Below are positions 33,201-41,750 of a stretch of DNA of 64,000 nt, piece after piece. The translations under genes and the position numbers were made by a program. Origin of the DNA: Pararge aegeria (taxonomy: Eukaryota; Arthropoda; Insecta; Lepidoptera; Nymphalidae); NCBI RefSeq assembly GCF_905163445.1, contig NC_053191.1, positions 5,642,001-5,706,000 on the forward strand, given 5' to 3'. Each line of letters begins with the position of its first letter. Positions within the stretch are counted from its first letter, which is position 1. Under the pieces are notes generated by a model. It saw nothing but the letters and a program-made list of their open reading frames with translations. It ran no database searches and was not told where the DNA came from.

Positions 33201-36200
33201 TAGCTCATTTCGAATTCTCGGTTTTATCATACGTGTTACTAAAGATTTTAAGAAAAGTTCTTTAAAAAAAAAACTGGTTATTTTTATTTAATGCCTTAAT
33301 ACGATCTATTGTTGAGTACTGTTCAGCATGCTGGAATCAGCAATATAACGTGTACATTGAAATTTATTATAACTCCTTTCAATTTGACGGCACACTGGCG
33401 CAGTGGGCAACGACCCTGCTTTTTTTGTGTGATAAACATGAATGTTTTTCAGTGTCTGGGTGTTAATCTGTATGTTATAAGTATTTGTGTATATTATTCT
33501 TAAAAATATTCATCAGTCATCAAGTACCCATAACACAGGCTACGCTTACTTTGGGGCTAGATGGGGATGTAGGTGTTGTCGTAGTGTATTTTTAGCATAT
33601 TTATAGTAATTGCAATTGAAAGGAATTATAATAAATTTCTGCGTTATATTAAATGTCGTAATTAAGCATTGATCATAGTATATCTGCTACAGAAATTACT
33701 TTAGAAAATAGATCCAATGTTCTTATATAAAATAATACATAATTTAGTTGACTCCCCACTTCTTCTGAGTAATATTGATTTCGCATGTCGTAGGGTAAAA
33801 GCTAGACGTAAACCTACCTTTGCGTGGGCTAGATTGAAGACAAGGTATTCGGCAAATAACTTTATATCTCGTGCGTGTTTCAATGCTTTCAACTGTAAAT
33901 ATAGAGAGACGGACATTTTTCACGTCAAAATTGGCAAAATAAGTGTTTTAAGCTTTAAAGTTTTTTAATTTAATTTTGTTGTGTAATTGTCGCTTGGTAC
34001 CTACTTAATTCCTGCTAAACTAAGTTGAGGGAACTTCATTGGTTTATGTGATAAACAAAACGAGTATAGAATTACTCGTATGTGTAATAGTACTGTTTGT
34101 TTCCCTTGAAAAGCTAATAAAATATTATGATAAAAAAATAAAATTATGTATAAAATATACATATAGACATTATTTCTAGGTAATGACCGGTAAAGCGCAA
34201 AATTGGCCGGCGACCGGTAACACATTATTATTAGGTGACCCGGGAGTATTACTGAGAGCGGTAGGCGCTGCTGAATACTCCTTTGTGAAGGGAGAGGAAG
34301 AACTATTCTGCGCGAAGTATGGGTTAAGAGAAAAGGTATTTATACTTGAAACTACTATATTCTAAAGCGGTGATAGCCTAGTAGTTAAGGCTTCGGATTT
34401 CCATAAAGGAGAAACTAGTTCGATAACTAAAGAAACTAATTTTTTGAAGCTATGTGCGTTTTAAGCAATTTTACAACTTGTACATGAAAACTGAAATATT
34501 ACTTTACATGCGTTAGAGGTACATAATTTACTACCTCTGAGACTTGTCTGTGAAACCGAAGCCCTACTAGATTTGAGTAAACCACTGTCATAGTTTTTAA
34601 TGAAAGAAATCAGTTACACTTTAGGCACTCGTCGCGTACCGTAGGTACTATGCGCGTTTCGGTCTTTGATCTTCGTCATTGGCATAAGCAGAAAATTAGA
34701 ATGTTTTGAATTAGTTTGTAATTAAAAAAAAATATGCTTTTGATTTAATGTTTTACAGGGTGATTAAAATGTATTTATGCACCCTTCAACAGTATTTTGT
34801 AATTCGGTTGCCCTTTGTATAACTCTGGATTTGACGGTGAAGGAACACATGTCGAGAAAACCTATATGCCTGAGAGTTCTCTTTATTGTTCTTAAAGACT
34901 AGACCTAGTCTTCTAGACCTATTCCTACTTCTCCAGCTTCGTGGAACACGACTTTAACCCTTCTGGCTTCTCATTCTGACAGGAGAATGAGGAGGTTTAG
35001 GCCGGCAATATGTTTGTCAAAATGATAATTGTATGTGTATCTATTTAATACATACAAACATTACATAAATAAAACTGGTTAACAAAGAAGAGATGTAGTG
35101 TTTGTATCTATTAAATACATACATTACATTGTCTCACGTACACAAGCAGAGGGTGTTGGACGTGCGCCGGCACTCGAGACCGTGTGTAGTAGTGAGCTGT
35201 ATGTGTATCTATTTAATAGATAGGAACACTACAAGAATGATTGGTATCCACAGGCAATAAAAGAAATACGCAAGCTCCGCAAGCAATTAACATCGGAAAT
35301 AAACCTTAGCGTGTCAGGTATAACCATGACTATAGATCCCGAAATGAAGCCACCAGATGACAAGCAAGCGAGACTTCTCAGACAACTTTTGCTAAGCGGT
35401 TTAGGGGACCAAGTTGGAAAGAAAATTGCGCTTGACGAAGTAAAGGAGGGTGAGTTTTCGAGTAATTTAACGCCAACATGAAGCGGTATTTGCCTAGGAA
35501 AAAGGACTTCGGCTACACTTTAGTAGGCTGTGCCTGGTATTCGAACTCAATCTGAGGCACACAAATCTAACTTTTCAAAATTATGTGCGTTACAAACAAT
35601 TAAAATATCACATGCTTCTACTGTGAAAAAAAAAAACGTCGTGAGGAAACCTGCCTGCTGTTCTCCATAAAGTTTTTAAAGGCGTGTGAAGCCCACTACG
35701 GCCTAAACCCTTCTCATTATGAGACGAGACCCGTGCCCTGTAGTGGTCCGGTAATTTTTGGATATTAAAACGAACAGTCATAAAATTAATACTACTTAAT
35801 AAACCCACAACTATAATAACAACAAAAACGAATGTAAATATCTGTGTATATAAATAAAAAGCGAAATAATACTTTATAGGCTTTAGAGGTACATTATGTA
35901 CTGTCTATGTGACTTATCTGTGAAACAAAAAACCTAACAGAGTTTAAGTAAACAACTGCCACAGTTTTCACAGATAGAAATCAGATATAGCCCAAAAAAA
36001 TTGAAATCTATGCGCGTGTCGGTCTTTTATCTTCAATAGGGTTGCCATCAGTAAACACTTACAATGTTTTGAATTTGTTTGTATGGAAAAATAAATATGC
36101 TTCTTTTGATTTAATATTTTAAATAGTGATTCCTTAGGAAATACACTTATGCATCCTTCAACATTATTTCGTAATTCATTTACACGTTGTATAGATTAAA

Positions 36201-39200
36201 ATATGAAACGTAGATATATACCTATATTTACGAAATAATAACAAGCATGTATATCCCATAGCATCGGTATAGTCATTGGATTATTTACAGGAGACGATAA
36301 ACGCAAATTTAAATACGCATACCATTGCGCGAATCTGGAAGAACCAGTGTTCCTACACTCAGAATCAATCCTTCGGAAGGTTATACCGGAATGGGTGATA
36401 TACCAGGAACTTTACGAGACCGGTAGTGAGGATAAAAAGAAAATGGTAATGAGGAATGTGGCTGCCATTGAGCCTGAGTGGCTGCCTGTATATATACCTC
36501 AGCTGTGTAATTTAGGTATGTTTTAGCATACTATAATATTATATAAAATTGTCTTTACTGTAGACAATTACAAAATATAGAGAATATACTCTATAGTCAA
36601 TTTTTTTTATCTGTCTTATAATGTAAAGAACCTTTGTGAGGTACTTTTTAGTTAAAATTTATTTTCAAATGGTTAATACAAAAATCAAAACACACTAATG
36701 CCCGTTTTCACTAAGCCAACGCCTAAAACGCCTAATGATTTAGGCGATGTCTATAATAAAACAACGTTTCATTATCTCTTAGGTGATATCTATTGGTCAA
36801 CTGTTGATGCATGCCTGGAAATATTCTTAGAGTAGGCGTTACTTATTTATTGCATTGCCTTGTACGTCGTTAGTGAAAACGGCCATAACTTAAAGAAAAT
36901 CTGTGTTATTCTATTCTTTCTATTTATTTTATCGCACTTTTTTTTTAAATGAAAGTTTAAGTTTAAGTTAAAGTTTAAGTTTAAAAATACGCAGGTATTG
37001 TTTTCATTATAAGACTATTTAGCAAAAATGTATGTTATATTTTATTAAGTCACAGTATTTTCTTGTACAGTTTGTAAGATCTTACTTGTCCGGACTGTAG
37101 TTGGATATCGCGTGTGTACCGTGTACAGATATCACTTTAATCTACTATTGTTTTCTTTTAAACTGAATCTGCGCGTAATGACTCACTTTAGTCTAATCAA
37201 ATTAAATCGCGCATACTTTAGTAACATTTTAGCAACGCGGTTTGTTTCTAACTGCAAACTAGCGGTTTGTTTCTAGCTATGTCAAACCCATACCTCTAAT
37301 CGGTTTCTACGTGACATAGCTTAATCGCTTAGCGGCAATTCTTTGTCGTTAGTGTAGTATCATTAGAAATTATCAAATCTCAAATCCAAGGGGGAATCGA
37401 ATCGCTCGCTCTCAGATGAGAGCGAGCGGTTCGATTCCCATTTCCATTTCAGAGTCATTTCATTTCCCAGAGTCATTTTTAAAAGATAGCAAGATAGAAA
37501 AATGATTGTAAATGTTGATGTTGGAAAAGAGCAACTACTGCGTTTCTTGCCGGCTCTTCTCGGTAGAATCTGCTTTCCGAACCGGTGGTAGAGTCACTAC
37601 AAACATTTATGCTTGACGTTTCAAAAGTGCTTATAAAGTAGGCCTACTTGAAATACATGAATTTGAATTTGAATTTGAATTTGAATTTGAATTTGAATTT
37701 GAATTTGAATTTGAATTTGAATTTGAATTTGAATTTGAATTTGAATTTGAATTTGAATTTGAATTTGAATTTGAATTTGAATTTGAATTTGAATTTGCAT
37801 TTGAATTTGAACCTCGGACCTCCAACTTAGAAACACAGCGCCCACCGCTGCGTCAACGACGTATTCAACAGGTCGCAATCATAGAACCAGAGTTAGAACG
37901 ACAGTAAAAACAAGACACATATATTTTCATTTTTATTGTTTCAACAATAGGCGAACCTTTAACTGATCCCGAACCAGGATACGACGTAAAATCCGGTCGT
38001 GTGAAGTGTCACTTCAAAGGAACTTTTGGAAGGAGCTCCTGGGAACTGCCCACCGTTGAGATCGACTTTCCCGATAAAATAGAACGATACAAGTAAGAAT
38101 ATAATTATTTCATTATGTTCACCTATTTTCATAACAAGGAAATTTAGTTATTTAGCTGTATGTTATGATTTAATTAATATTTTCTATCACAAAATATATA
38201 ACTATTGTTAGAATGTCAAAGCACTTACATTTTGCGTATAATTTTGTTTTTTATCTTTATATCTATCTGTATATTTCGTTGAAAAAAAATAATACTTAAA
38301 AAGTAACAATATTATAGATAATTAATTAAAATTTTATTAATATTATAAAAGTTTCACTGATTTTCGTCGATAATGGCATTACTGAAAAAGATGCTGATAT
38401 AATACCTAATATACTAGTTGCAGGGACGGTAAAGTTATCTTTATTTTCCTCAAGATTGATCCCAGAGTGTAGTCAAGTTATTTGATGATGAACAAGTTCG
38501 CGTATGATAAAAAATTAGAAACTTTTCACTTGTACTCAAGTACTCCTTTTTCTTCGAGAAGCGGTGATTCAGGACTTGAAGTTTTATGCCCGTTTTCAAT
38601 AAGCTTAGGAAACACTTAAATCGGATGTCTAATAATTTGGGTGATGCGTAAAGAAAAAAAACGTTACACCAACTCTAAGATGATGACTAACGACTTAAGG
38701 CGCCATTGAAAGTTACGACACCGATTCGCCGGTGCATAATTTTTTAGGGAATTCGTAAACTGACACTTGACAGATGAAAAAAAATATAAATCCGTGTCTT
38801 TTTTTAATAAACTTAAATCCGGACGAAAAATTAATACAAATACAAAATACCACTCCGAAACGTGTTTGTAGTAGTAGAACTTTTTGTGACAGAGCTCGTC
38901 CGGGGAATTACTATCGCAATGCTTATTTCTGGCGCTAAGCAGTATTGTTGCAATGCTGTTCAGGGCGTGGTTGTCAGTGCAATGGCATGGCAGGCACTTG
39001 AGGCTACACCTACGCCTCAAGTTGATGGACACAGGGTGGCATGTTGTAGGACGTATCCTTGCATATCCCGTGAAGTGTTACTCTGTTTATAAGCCGTTAT
39101 TTCCACTTACCATCAGGTGGGCCATCTGCTTTGTCCGCCAATTTATAACTATAATAAAAAAAGCTTTTGGCAAGAATCCATAGACAAGTTAGATTATATG

Positions 39201-41750
39201 GTTAGGTAATCTAGTGTAAATATTGGCGAAAGGTTAATTGTAATTACTAGGAATCTTCTCACATTAGGCGTTACTTTGGCATTGTCTTGTTTGTTGTTAG
39301 TGAAAATTATAAGTGTCGGACTGTCAGTATCGAATACTGATGTAGGGTCTGATAACAATATATAAACAAAATACTCATATTATAATAATAATTAACCTAA
39401 ATACTTTACATACATATATAACTTGACGGCCGACTGGCGCAGTGGGCAGCGACCCTGCTTTCTGAGCCCAAGGCCGTGGGTTCGATTCCCACAACTGAAA
39501 AATGTTTGTGTGATGAGCATTATGTGTTTTTCAGTGTCTGGGTGTTTATATGTATTTTCTAATATTTATGTATATATAATTCATAAAAATGTTTATCAGT
39601 CATCTTAGTACCCATAACACAAGCTACGCTTACTTTGGGGCTAGGTTGCGATGTGTGTATTGTCGTAGTATATTTATTTATTTTATTATAACTTAACACC
39701 TTATTCTAATTTACTAATAACAATAGAAGCATTCACACAAACATACATATAAACATTCACGAACTTACATCTACGATTTTACCTTCCGGTGTAATTCAAC
39801 CATAGTCCATACTGCTCTCGCAGTTGAAACGCACAAACTCCCGACTGGTTTTATGACTTCGTCGTTCGCTTGTAGGTAGTCGGTACACTAACCGCCTGCC
39901 GGCAGTTCGCTATTGGTTTCGTGCAACAGTCGTGTCGCTCAATGTAAAACGAATGTTATTATATTTCTTATCGTCTCTAAACAATATTGTAAATATCGTA
40001 GTAAAGTGATTCTGAACTACAAGTTTTACATTTAATGCAAACCTAAACATCATCGGAAGATCATAACTCACCAACGCTTTGCCCCTTAAAACTGATTTAA
40101 AGTGATGCCACTACACTTGTTTTTCCACAGGTGGTTTGCAAGATTCCTATTGGAAGGCAGAGTTTTTCCAAAGCTGAAAAAGTATTCTGCATCCTTACTG
40201 TCCCCGCCTTCAACGATGGTCAAAAGTTGGGCCAAGCTACAGCCAAGGACCGAAGTGCTATTAAAATGCTTAATATCACGCCGAGTTGGAACTAGGGAGC
40301 AGTTGGAAAGCGCGTGGAAAGAACAAAGTACCTGTAAGTACAGCATTTTTTTTTTTTTTTTTTTTACTACAAGTTAGCCCTAGACTGCAATTTATTTATT
40401 TTATTTTATTTATTTATACACTTTATTTGTACACGACAAATAGGAAAAAAAAAATAATGGACACAACAAAAATAAACTTAAAAAGTAGGATACAAAGGGC
40501 GGCCTTATCGCTTAGTAGCGATCTCTTCCAGGCGACATTAGGATTAGGAAAACCAAGGGAAACCGATTGGTGGGTTGTATTATTATTATATACATACTTA
40601 CGAACAATTACACACTAATATTTATCAAGATTACACACATAAAAGACTAATAATAATAAATATAAAAAATAATAAACTAATATATACTAAAATATACTTC
40701 AATATAAGAGTTAATCACTGTCGTCTTTATTGCTCAAGACTTTCTTGTGCTCAAGTCTTTATTGTGTCGTCTCACCTAGTGGTCAGTGGCTTGCATAGAG
40801 GGTATGCACATGGTATGCAGATGATATAAAATGAAGAAAATCCAGAACAAGCTATAAAAAACTGAAGGATAGGCATTGTAAGAGTTATAAAAAGCCTATT
40901 CTTAAGTATTTATAATTCGTACTGGAGATTTACTTCATTTTATATCATCTGCATACCCTCTATGCACGTCACTTCTGGTGGTAAATGATGATGCAGTCCG
41001 ATGGTAGCGGGCTAACCTGTTAGGGAGTATAGTAGTAGTAACCTTAATTACTTATACGCTTTTACAACATGATTCCTAAGGAAATTCTTGACCTACCAAT
41101 GCATACATTTAAAAAATGTGTAAAAACGCATCTAGTACAGCGAGGTTACTATACATTTGATGAATTCCTCAATGACAAGGTAGAGTGGAAGCAGCCAGCC
41201 TCGCTCTCATCTCCCGCAAGATAGCAAAATGATTGTAAATGTTGATGTTGGAAAAGAGCAACTACTGAGTTTCTTGCCGGCTCTTCTCGGTAGAATGTGC
41301 TTTCCGAACCGGTGGTAGAGTCACACAAACATACATACTTGACGTTTCAAAATTGCTTATAAAGTAGGCCTACTTGAAATAAATGAATTTGAATTTGAAT
41401 TTGAATTTGAATTGGTTTTTACGTCTTTGTCGGTAGGGTGGTAACTAGCCACGGCCAAAACCAGACCAGACCAAAGAGAATTCAGAAATTATAAATTCCC
41501 AAATTGCTCTACCGGGAATCGAACCCGGGACCTCTTATTTAAATTCTCAGCGCTCACCGTTGCGCCAGAGAAGTCGTCAGAAGCAAGCAATTCGCCGAAA
41601 AGTAAATTAATATGGCTTAGTGATTTTTGTGCAAATAAGTAAAATGTAAAATGTATGATATGCTTCATTTCAGATTTATTGGACGAGTACCTAAAGTGGG
41701 TACCTGAGTCAGCACACAATGAAGTCACGTTATATTGGCCGCCATTATAA
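21265..41750 (+). CDS. kz: ATP-dependent DEAH-box RNA helicase DHX37 / kurz
   Basis: Nineteen exons: 21265-21339, 21562-21744, 22001-22184, 22582-23046, 24009-24224, 24683-24924, 25490-25636, 26590-26736, 27901-28063, 29459-29678, 30827-31055, 31636-31764, 32362-32502, 34180-34335, 35254-35449, 36291-36515, 37951-38092, 40131-40333, 41674-41750. They join to 3540 nt, 1179 aa, with no frame break. The family (yeast Dhr1) releases U3 snoRNA from pre-18S rRNA during 40S assembly in the nucleolus. Motifs: basic N-terminus (MGRKRYNAKARQ), acidic linker, Walker A GETGSGKT 300-307, DEAH 396-399, SAT 432-434, VSTDVAETSLTIPG from 655, QRSGRAGR 704-711. The helicase-associated and OB-type domains follow, with conserved PRYGKMLALS and WARLQPRTE-like WAKLQPRTE. 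Acidic and basic inserts around exons 8-9 sit between the RecA lobes, as in DHX37. Length matches the human (about 1157 aa) and fly proteins. The exon 12 donor is weak (GTTATA). Confidence 0.93.
23663..23935 (+). mobile_element. tRNA-derived SINE, family 1, in DHX37 intron 4
   Basis: Full-length plus-strand copy with head 'gattggcgcagtgggcagca', core 'ttttcagtgtctggttgttt' and tail 'ttactttggggcagatagca'. A short internal duplication follows the A box ('ccaaggccttgggc'). It lies between the two halves of the exon-split Walker A motif (exons 4 and 5). Confidence 0.85.
24859..25248 (+). repeat. Tandem duplication (195 bp) covering the end of DHX37 exon 6
   Basis: Copy 1 (24859-25053) contains the last 66 bases of exon 6, its donor and the start of intron 6. 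Copy 2 (25054-25248) repeats all of it with few differences. In copy 2 the donor 'attaaG|GTATGT' has become 'attaacatatgt', so it has no usable GT at that place. Confidence 0.95.
25690..26150 (+). mobile_element. SINE family 2 split by a hAT-type MITE (DHX37 intron 7)
   Basis: The SINE starts at 25690 with head 'gtggcgtagtggtgagcgct' and B box 'aggttcgattccc'. It runs to 'aacttaccaccagg' at 25913. A MITE with left end CAGTGGCGTGC occupies 25914 to about 26097, and the SINE resumes with 'aggtgagatcc' and 'cttgtagtgg'. The MITE's right terminal repeat is damaged ('taccctgtgcac'). Confidence 0.75.
27286..27850 (+). mobile_element. SINE family 1 split by a 330-bp insertion (DHX37 intron 8)
   Basis: Head, B box and core lie at 27286-27436. 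Foreign AT-rich DNA follows at about 27437-27762, with phrases such as 'gcttgaaagcggatggaccg' typical of a non-autonomous lepidopteran element. The SINE tail resumes at 27763 with 'catcttagtactcataacac'. The insertion point is in the (TATA)n stretch of the SINE. Confidence 0.7.
28064..29458. other. DHX37 intron 9
   Basis: Mostly unassigned AT-rich DNA at 28064-29180, with no reading frame or repeat I recognise. 29190-29430 is an RTE-like LINE end, leaving only about 30 bases of non-repeat sequence before exon 10. Confidence 0.55.
29190..29430 (+). mobile_element. RTE-like LINE end immediately upstream of DHX37 exon 10
   Basis: Same family as 3600-3860: 'accgaaccgatggacgttgg', 'aggtggacaggcgacatcaa', 'ggcccagaattgtggag', 'ccagcagtggacgtcaatcg', then a GATGATGAT tail ending at about 29430. 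The exon 10 acceptor AG is at 29457-29458. Confidence 0.75.
29700..30060 (+). mobile_element. LINE family B 3' end (DHX37 intron 10)
   Basis: The coding end reads FHNMIPKVTIDLPLHKL and YYTIDKFLNDKVAWKQ. The usual 3' UTR follows ('cttctcggtagaatctgcc', 'gaaccggtggtagaatcac', 'taggcctacttgatataaa'). It starts 21 bases after the exon 10 donor. Confidence 0.75.
30760..30846 (+). repeat. 29-bp tandem triplication at the DHX37 exon 11 acceptor
   Basis: Three head-to-tail copies: 30760-30788, 30789-30817, 30818-30846. Each contains a TTTTT(A/G)TAG acceptor followed by TGT(C/T)TACGA. Only the last acceptor (exon from 30827) keeps the helicase frame (R-V-Y-D-H-T-T-G). From the first, translation stops at the third TAG. 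From the second, the frame shifts. Confidence 0.95.
32695..33968 (+). mobile_element. Degenerate Jockey/CR1-like LINE with inserted SINE (DHX37 intron 13)
   Basis: 32701-32994 encodes reverse-transcriptase palm motifs: YTDYSHAFDKISHEIL, then SSGVPQGTHLGPLLFNIFIN. A decayed FADD-like region follows. 33310-33360 reads VEYCSACWNQQYN-like, and 33717-33960 resembles the LINE C-terminus (MFLYKIIHNLVDSPLLL). Between the last two parts sits a SINE family 1 copy (33386-33592). The element has many stops and no endonuclease domain in view, so it is dead. Confidence 0.8.
33386..33592 (+). mobile_element. SINE family 1 with internal deletion, nested in a LINE
   Basis: Head 'cactggcgcagtgggcaacg' jumps from 'accctgctttttt' straight to 'tgtgataaacatgaatg', losing the B box. 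Core and tail are normal. Confidence 0.8.
34361..36200 (+). repeat. SINE family 3 pieces and a 330-bp repeat pair flanking DHX37 exon 15
   Basis: 34361-34500 and 35480-35770 match SINE family 3 ('gcggtgatagcctagtagtt', 'gaagctatgtgcgttttaag'). 34495-34830 and 35862-36200 are diverged direct copies of another repeat ('gaggtacataatttactacc', 'ctatgcgcgtttcggtcttt', 'tatgcttttgatttaatgtt'). The second family lies inside SINE 3 in intron 14 and beside it in intron 15. Exon 15 itself (35254-35449) is unique. Confidence 0.6.
35034..35225 (+). repeat. Triplicated 'gtatctatttaatacatac' motif before exon 15
   Basis: Near-identical blocks occur at about 35034, 35103 and 35201 ('tgtgtatctatttaatacat', 'tttgtatctattaaatacat', 'tgtgtatctatttaatagat'), each followed by an 'acattaca/acactaca' word. 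The last ends about 30 bases before the exon 15 acceptor. Confidence 0.6.
36698..36886. mobile_element. Short MITE with 17-bp terminal inverted repeats
   Basis: Left end ATGCCCGTTTTCACTAA and right end TTAGTGAAAACGGCCAT match at 16 of 17 positions when reverse-complemented. The interior shows a 'cgcctaatgatttaggcg' palindrome. A larger relative lies at 8226-8690, and ends of the same type are near 38585 and 39310. It sits in DHX37 intron 16. Confidence 0.7.
37480..37812 (+). mobile_element. LINE family B 3' tail with expanded (GAATTT)n
   Basis: The tail is typical ('actgcgtttcttgccggctc', 'gaaccggtggtagagtcact', 'taggcctacttgaaata'). It ends in about 25 uninterrupted TTGAAT units (about 37659-37812) with one base change near 37798. 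Other copies have 2-5 units. The long N-S, Q-I and L-N repeat frames on both strands are the microsatellite and not protein. Confidence 0.9.
38585..39312. repeat. MITE-type ends enclosing inverted repeat F copy (DHX37 intron 17)
   Basis: The left end 'atgcccgttttcaataagct' and the right end 'gttgttagtgaaaatta' resemble the MITE at 36698-36886. Between them 38860-39300 is repeat F in reverse orientation relative to 451-896, including matching sequence up to the right end. The flank match suggests that both F copies sit in, or spread as part of, such an element. Confidence 0.5.
39425..39678 (+). mobile_element. tRNA-derived SINE, family 1, best full-length copy
   Basis: Head 'gactggcgcagtgggcagcg', B box 'gggttcgattccc', core 'ttttcagtgtctgggtgttt', 'tagtacccataacacaagc' and tail 'gtattgtcgtagtatattta' are all present. 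It is useful as the local consensus. It lies in DHX37 intron 17. Confidence 0.9.
40784..40974. mobile_element. hAT-type MITE with near-exact 8-bp target duplication
   Basis: Termini CAGTGGCTTGCATAGAGGGT and the inverse ACCCTCTATGCACGTCACTT. It is flanked by CTAGTGGT (40776-40783) and CTGGTGGT (40975-40982), 7 of 8 identical. Confidence 0.8.
41040..41418 (+). mobile_element. LINE family B 3' end nested in a SINE
   Basis: Nearly identical to 13438-13795 over the coding end (YNMIPKEILDLPMHTFKKC) and 3' UTR, with a short GAATTT tail. Few differences from the 13.4 kb copy suggest that both are young relative to the other repeats. Confidence 0.8.

Larger units (their letters stand above)
40345..41585 (-). 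mobile_element. SINE family 2 broken by three insertions (DHX37 intron 18)
   Basis: Reverse-strand SINE pieces in order: poly(T) with 'actacaagttagcccta' (about 40345-40390), 'ctcacctagtggt' (about 40771-40783), 'ctggtggtaaatgatgatgc' to 'aaccttaatta' (40975-41039), and 'cgtctttgtcggtagggtgg' to the head 'gcgctcaccgttgcgccaga' (41416-41585). Between them sit a LINE A tail (40391-40766, -), a hAT MITE (40784-40974) and a LINE B tail (41040-41418, +). The pieces together make one SINE. Confidence 0.8.

Noticed and set aside
32503..34179. A missing DHX37 exon between exons 13 and 14
   Set aside because: The linker there is variable in the family, the frame joins exactly and the total (1179 aa) matches DHX37 length. 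The intron is filled by a LINE and a SINE.
37621..37878. Long repetitive frames (Q-I, N-S and L-N repeats) on both strands
   Set aside because: They are translations of the (GAATTT)n microsatellite at a LINE tail.
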